The position numbers and the translations under genes are program-made. A stretch of DNA of 64,000 nucleotides from the NCBI GenBank assembly GCA_007859835.1, contig SJPJ01000001.1, positions 5,193,861 through 5,257,860 of the forward strand. The letters are read 5' to 3'. Below are positions 60,747 to 64,000 of the stretch, piece by piece. Numbering within the stretch: the stretch's first letter is position 1; each line of letters opens with the position of its first letter. Under the pieces are notes generated by a model that was not told where the DNA came from, did no database searches, and was given only the letters and a program-made list of their open reading frames with translations. This DNA is from Novipirellula herctigrandis (lineage in GTDB: Bacteria; Planctomycetota; Planctomycetia; Pirellulales; Pirellulaceae).

Positions 60747-62428
60747 CCCGGATTATTCACGGCCGCTGCTTCGCGGGGTGATTGGCAACTGAATTGGGTT
60801 GAGTTGGTGTAACCGTGGCTGCTGAACGCCGACAAGGCGCAAGGCCCCCTTTCCCCCATTGAAACTTTGCATCCGATTGGCTGACTTAGTCCGTAGGTAG
60901 AAGCGATGGACGGTACCCTGCCAACGCTTCGGCCACTCGTCGGAGATGGTTGGCCCACGGCCAACTTGAAGAGATTTGCACGCGTACTCGGCGTGTGCTG
61001 AAAACCACGCGACAGGCCACCTTGATCACGTGAGTTCGCCAGGTGCAGGCGTGGCCTTTACCAAGTGGATCCCGACGGCGACGGCGAGTGTGATGGCGGC
61101 GTTTCACAGACGGCCTCTGTGCCTCTAGAGGTATTTCGTCGCAGCCAGGCTCCTCCATCGTCGGTTTGATTTCGGCAATGGCACGAAGCCGAACCAAGAG
61201 GTTCGCCGCCAGAGAATGCATCATCACTCGAAACAAGTTCGCCATGTAGCGATGATCACTTAAGCGATCACAGCACAGCTCGCACTTGAGTTCCTTGTTG
61301 CGATTTTCGCTCTCGCCCCGATCGGAGTATTCCTCGTAAACGCCCCCAGGACACACGTTTGCGCCTGGACGATTAGTGACCACGGCTCGTCGATTGGTGC
61401 CTTGAGAATTCACCTCGCACTTGATCACGATGCTTCGTGATTGTGACCAAGTCCTGGCTTGGTAATCAATTAGCAGAAAATTCCTTTGCCCCTCGCCGGT
61501 CGCTTGAAACGCCGCCACGCTTTGCTGCAAAAGCTCGTCGCTTTCGCGTTTGACACGGGAATTCATTTGGTAACCGATGCTGTAAAGAACCTTGTCGCAT
61601 CGCTCCAACGTTTCGTACATATGGGGAACTGCGAAACCCGAATCGGCTCGAACGTGGATCATTACACGGGGAAACCGCTTGCGAATCTTCTCGATTACAC
61701 GCTGCAAATCATCGGCGGCACCCAAGCTTGCATGTGCCGAACCGAACAGCAGACTTGGTAACACGATCATATCATTCTCGGCACAAGTGATCGCGCGAAC
61801 TTGATATTGGTACTGGTTGTAGAAGCCGTGAAAGAGAACCAGTTGCTGATTGCCATGAGCGGGATCGTCGAAGGTGTCAATGTCCAGCGTGATTTCTGTC
61901 GGCTCTCGCTCGAAAGACTCGACGAAGCGATCGATGAACCAATCTTCCATTTGAAGGAGGTTTCCCGCAGTGACTGTGTTCTCGAGCCTTGAAATGGTCG
62001 GTTGGCTAGCCAAGTCATCGTCGTCGGGAGACTGCTCAGCGATCAGTTTAAAGATCGGATCGCTTCGGAGGGAGTCATGGTCGTTTTGATCTTCGTAGCC
62101 GGCGATGATACCGAAGATGCGTTGCCGCACGATGGAGAGCGCGGTGTGTTGAGGATCACTGCGTGGATCGGAAATCAGGTGGGTAAAGGTCTCGGTCCAG
62201 CGCAGTTTCTGGTCCAATTGAGAGAAGGCGAGCAGCCCGCCGTCGGAGGATAGCTTCTCCTGGACTTGCTCAAATTGGATGGGACGATTCTGAAAAAAAC
62301 CGAAGACAAATTGCTGCGCAGACTGTAAGCTCATGAGGGGCCTTTTTGGTTTGTCGAAAGTGCTTGTTAGCTAAACACTTAGACGTCAGAAAGGCCCTTT
62401 TTGTTTGCACCCTCGTGAATAATCCGGG
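60747..62428. mobile_element. Intact IS1380-family insertion sequence
   Basis: A 1682-bp element. Terminal inverted repeats CCCGGATTATTCAC (60747-60760) and GTGAATAATCCGGG (62415-62428) are perfect and 14 bases long. CTAG is present directly outside both ends (60743-60746 and 62429-62432), which fits a 4-bp target-site duplication, although CTAG is palindromic and also extends the inverted repeat. It contains one transposase gene on the minus strand and nothing else. It separates proB from a Gfo/Idh gene. Confidence 0.92.
60886..62334 (-). CDS. IS1380-family transposase (DDE)
   Basis: A 482-residue intact transposase with the family start MSLQSAQQFVFGFFQNRPIQFEQVQEKLSSDGGLL. DDE residues are assignable as LDIDTFDDPAHGNQQ (first Asp), HVRADSGFAVPHMYETLE (second Asp) and the YSDRGESENRNKELK block (Glu). 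The gene has no frameshift. The reading frame starts about 95 bases inside the right-hand inverted repeat. The C-terminal arginine-rich part (KRRHHTRRRRRDP) is probably DNA-binding. Confidence 0.95.
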   Translation of the reverse strand: MSLQSAQQFVFGFFQNRPIQFEQVQEKLSSDGGLLAFSQLDQKLRWTETFTHLISDPRSDPQHTALSIVRQRIFGIIAGYEDQNDHDSLRSDPIFKLIAEQSPDDDDLASQPTISRLENTVTAGNLLQMEDWFIDRFVESFEREPTEITLDIDTFDDPAHGNQQLVLFHGFYNQYQYQVRAITCAENDMIVLPSLLFGSAHASLGAADDLQRVIEKIRKRFPRVMIHVRADSGFAVPHMYETLERCDKVLYSIGYQMNSRVKRESDELLQQSVAAFQATGEGQRNFLLIDYQARTWSQSRSIVIKCEVNSQGTNRRAVVTNRPGANVCPGGVYEEYSDRGESENRNKELKCELCCDRLSDHRYMANLFRVMMHSLAANLLVRLRAIAEIKPTMEEPGCDEIPLEAQRPSVKRRHHTRRRRRDPLGKGHACTWRTHVIKVACRVVFSTRRVRVQISSSWPWANHLRRVAEALAGYRPSLLPTD

Positions 62429-62520
62429 CTAGGTGGGAACTGGTTGCCATCGCGAACCAGGCCATCAATCGTTTGTCGCGGAGGATGATATGTGTGGAGT
62501 GTCAGCGCAGGGGCCCAACA

Positions 62521-63834
62521 CTATGCATAGGCCCAAGGGTCTCGTTCGGGGCGACTTTGCAGACTATTCGCTTCGTCGTCGTCAATGAATCGTTCCGTCT
62601 TCGGGTCGATCTGCAACGTGCGACCCAACAGCCACGATAGGGACGCAGCATGACAGGCGATATGGGATCGACGCATCACCATGGCATTGGCGGCAGTCTG
62701 TCCTCGCGTTTTAACACAATCAAAGAAATCGCGAGCGTGTGCTGAAACATCGAGCCCCCGAACTTTCTTTGTCTGCGGCGCCAATTGCTTATTCAGCGAC
62801 TCCGGCTTCGCCACGATCCCGCCACTATCGCCAGTTTCCACCGACCCTTTGTCGCCAACAAAACGCACTGGGCATGTACCCAGTTCTTGGACCCAGCCGG
62901 GACGCTCGCCAAACGGAGTCTTTAAGAATTCCAGTACCAATTTGACGCCGTTGGCATAATGACAGGTAATGTCATTTTGGCCTGGGACATACTTGATCGG
63001 CATCGTATCGTCCGCTTGGTTTGCCCATTGACACAAATCTAACGTGTGAGCGCCCCAGTCGAGCAGCTTTGCACCAGAGTCGAAGTCGTAGTAACCTCGC
63101 CAGCGACCTTGCACATACTTTTCGTTGTAAGGGCGCCACGGCGCAGGGCCGAGCCACAGGTTCCAATCACAAACCTCTTTCGCGGGAGTCGGCTGACTAG
63201 GTAGCCACGTCGTCTCGACTCCTGGCTCGTAAATGGTTGCGTACAACGTATGCAGTTTGCCGAGCTTTCCGGTATGAGCCAACTCGACCGCTTGCTGAAA
63301 GTTTGGCACACTTCGTCGCTGAGTACCGGCCTGGAACACTCGGCCGGTTTCTTTGATCGTATCGGACAATTGCTGACACTTGGCGATCGTCAACCCGCAT
63401 GGTTTTTCGCTGTAAACATCCTTGCCCGCCTGCGCCGCCATGATCGAAGCAGGTGCGTGCCAACGGTCGCCGGTCGCCACGATCACTGTGTCAACGTCTT
63501 GGCGATCAAGTAGCTCGCGAAAGTCACGGTACAACTTGCACGATGGATTGCCATAGTGCCCGTCAACGAGTTTCTTCCCGGCGTCACGTCGGCTCTGTTG
63601 CACATCCGCAATCGCGATGCACTGTACATCGGCAAGCCCCAGCATGGCGGTCAGATCGTAAGTGCAACGTGGCCCGATACCGATCACGCCCAGCGTGATC
63701 CTTTCACTCGGCGGAGTCGCGCCGTCGCGTCCAACTGCGGTCGCAGGCACAATGGTGGGAATGGCAGATGCGGTACCAAGTGCTACGGAGGATTTGACGA
63801 AAGAGCGTCGGGTCAGGTTTTGGAGTGGGGGCAT
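62521..63834 (-). CDS. Gfo/Idh/MocA family oxidoreductase, Tat-exported
   Basis: A 437-residue oxidoreductase with a twin-arginine signal (LTRRSFVKSSVALG) and a Rossmann fold beginning ITLGVIGIGPRCTYDLTAML. The conserved SEKPCGLTIAKCQ (EKP motif) and RVFQAGTQRRSVPNFQQAVELA follow, and the C-terminal domain has WRGYYDFDSGAKLLDWGAH. Very similar in layout to the protein at 24121-25503 but clearly a separate paralogue. The IS element lies 92 bases downstream of its stop. Confidence 0.92.
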   Translation of the reverse strand: MPPLQNLTRRSFVKSSVALGTASAIPTIVPATAVGRDGATPPSERITLGVIGIGPRCTYDLTAMLGLADVQCIAIADVQQSRRDAGKKLVDGHYGNPSCKLYRDFRELLDRQDVDTVIVATGDRWHAPASIMAAQAGKDVYSEKPCGLTIAKCQQLSDTIKETGRVFQAGTQRRSVPNFQQAVELAHTGKLGKLHTLYATIYEPGVETTWLPSQPTPAKEVCDWNLWLGPAPWRPYNEKYVQGRWRGYYDFDSGAKLLDWGAHTLDLCQWANQADDTMPIKYVPGQNDITCHYANGVKLVLEFLKTPFGERPGWVQELGTCPVRFVGDKGSVETGDSGGIVAKPESLNKQLAPQTKKVRGLDVSAHARDFFDCVKTRGQTAANAMVMRRSHIACHAASLSWLLGRTLQIDPKTERFIDDDEANSLQSRPERDPWAYA

Positions 63835-63920
63835 TCGAGGGACCTCGTGGTGGTTGGACGGTTATCTTTCTAATCTTAGTCTTATTTCGCGGCTCGATTG
63901 TGGTGGATCCCTGCAAACCC

Positions 63921-64000
63921 CGAAGAAACCAAACGGGGCCAGCGAAGAAACCAAACGGGGCCAGCGAAGAAACCAAACGGGGCCAGCGAAGAAACCAAAC
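63921..64000. repeat. 22-bp tandem repeat, at least 3.6 copies, cut by the window edge
   Basis: CGAAGAAACCAAACGGGGCC plus AG repeats at 63921, 63943, 63965 and 63987, running to the last base of the window. The copies are identical. The total number of copies cannot be known. Confidence 0.95.

Noticed and set aside
63921..64000. Possible CRISPR array at the right edge
   Set aside because: Copies are contiguous, identical and only 22 bp with no spacers.

Overview
The window comes from a planctomycete, most likely a member of the Pirellulaceae close to Rhodopirellula. The evidence is the gene content. There are DUF1501 and PSCyt1/DUF1549/DUF1553 proteins, Tat-exported Gfo/Idh/MocA oxidoreductases, a secreted DUF1080 protein, and ThuA and DUF6807 proteins. 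There is also a short ECF sigma factor paired with a FecR-type membrane regulator that carries an extracellular binding domain. Several convincing genes start with TTG or GTG. No tRNA, rRNA or CRISPR array was found.

Layout, left to right. (1) 1-6519, minus strand: ECF sigma factor, FecR-like regulator, DUF4097 lipoprotein and two ABC ATPase/permease pairs, the last permease cut by the window edge. Divergent from it, at 6790-10587, is a very large secreted DUF5060/TIM-barrel protein that shares a binding domain with the FecR protein. (2) 10711-13483: bioD, an N-carbamoylputrescine amidase (aguB) and a sigma-54 activator without a sensor domain. (3) 13724-18521: the conserved stress trio prkA-yeaH-spoVR. 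(4) 18523-22811: a methyltransferase, two overlapping exbD genes with a large repeat-rich exported protein, and a stand-alone LigD phosphoesterase-like protein. (5) 23272-30332, minus strand: EF-hand protein, PSCyt/DUF1553 protein, DUF1501 protein, Gfo/Idh dehydrogenase and DUF1080 protein, a planctomycete secreted carbohydrate-catabolism set. (6) 30333-32565: a GAF-GGDEF diguanylate cyclase bracketed by repeats. (7) 32566-38942: a primary-type sigma factor, a zinc-ribbon membrane protein, a methyltransferase, a TPR-glycosyltransferase and a cysteine-rich outer-membrane protein.

(8) 39509-48540 is a complete cbb3 oxidase locus. It encodes a fused CcoN-CcoO, CcoQ, a one-haem CcoP, CcoG, FixH, a SafE-like membrane protein, the copper ATPase CcoI and a 55-residue CcoS. 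A DCC thiol-disulfide protein lies convergent to it. (9) 49153-52679: a coiled-coil membrane protein, a cold-shock-like protein, YqgE/AlgH and a DUF4112 protein. (10) 52710-56257: a ThuA, beta-helix and DUF6807 operon for sugar or polysaccharide processing. (11) 56388-60709: ruvX, two small unknown genes, purF and proB. (12) 60747-62428: an intact IS1380-family element with a CTAG target duplication. After it come another Gfo/Idh gene and a 22-bp tandem repeat cut by the right edge.

The most interesting candidate system is the sigma / FecR / secreted-hydrolase module at 4703-10587. The membrane regulator and the putative target enzyme carry the same ~150-residue domain, which suggests polymer sensing coupled to secretion of the matching enzyme. 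Other points of interest are the repeat-bracketed diguanylate cyclase, an orphan terminator-like hairpin upstream of the cbb3 operon, a cysteine-packed outer-membrane protein, and many unrelated short tandem repeats whose period is a multiple of three only inside genes.
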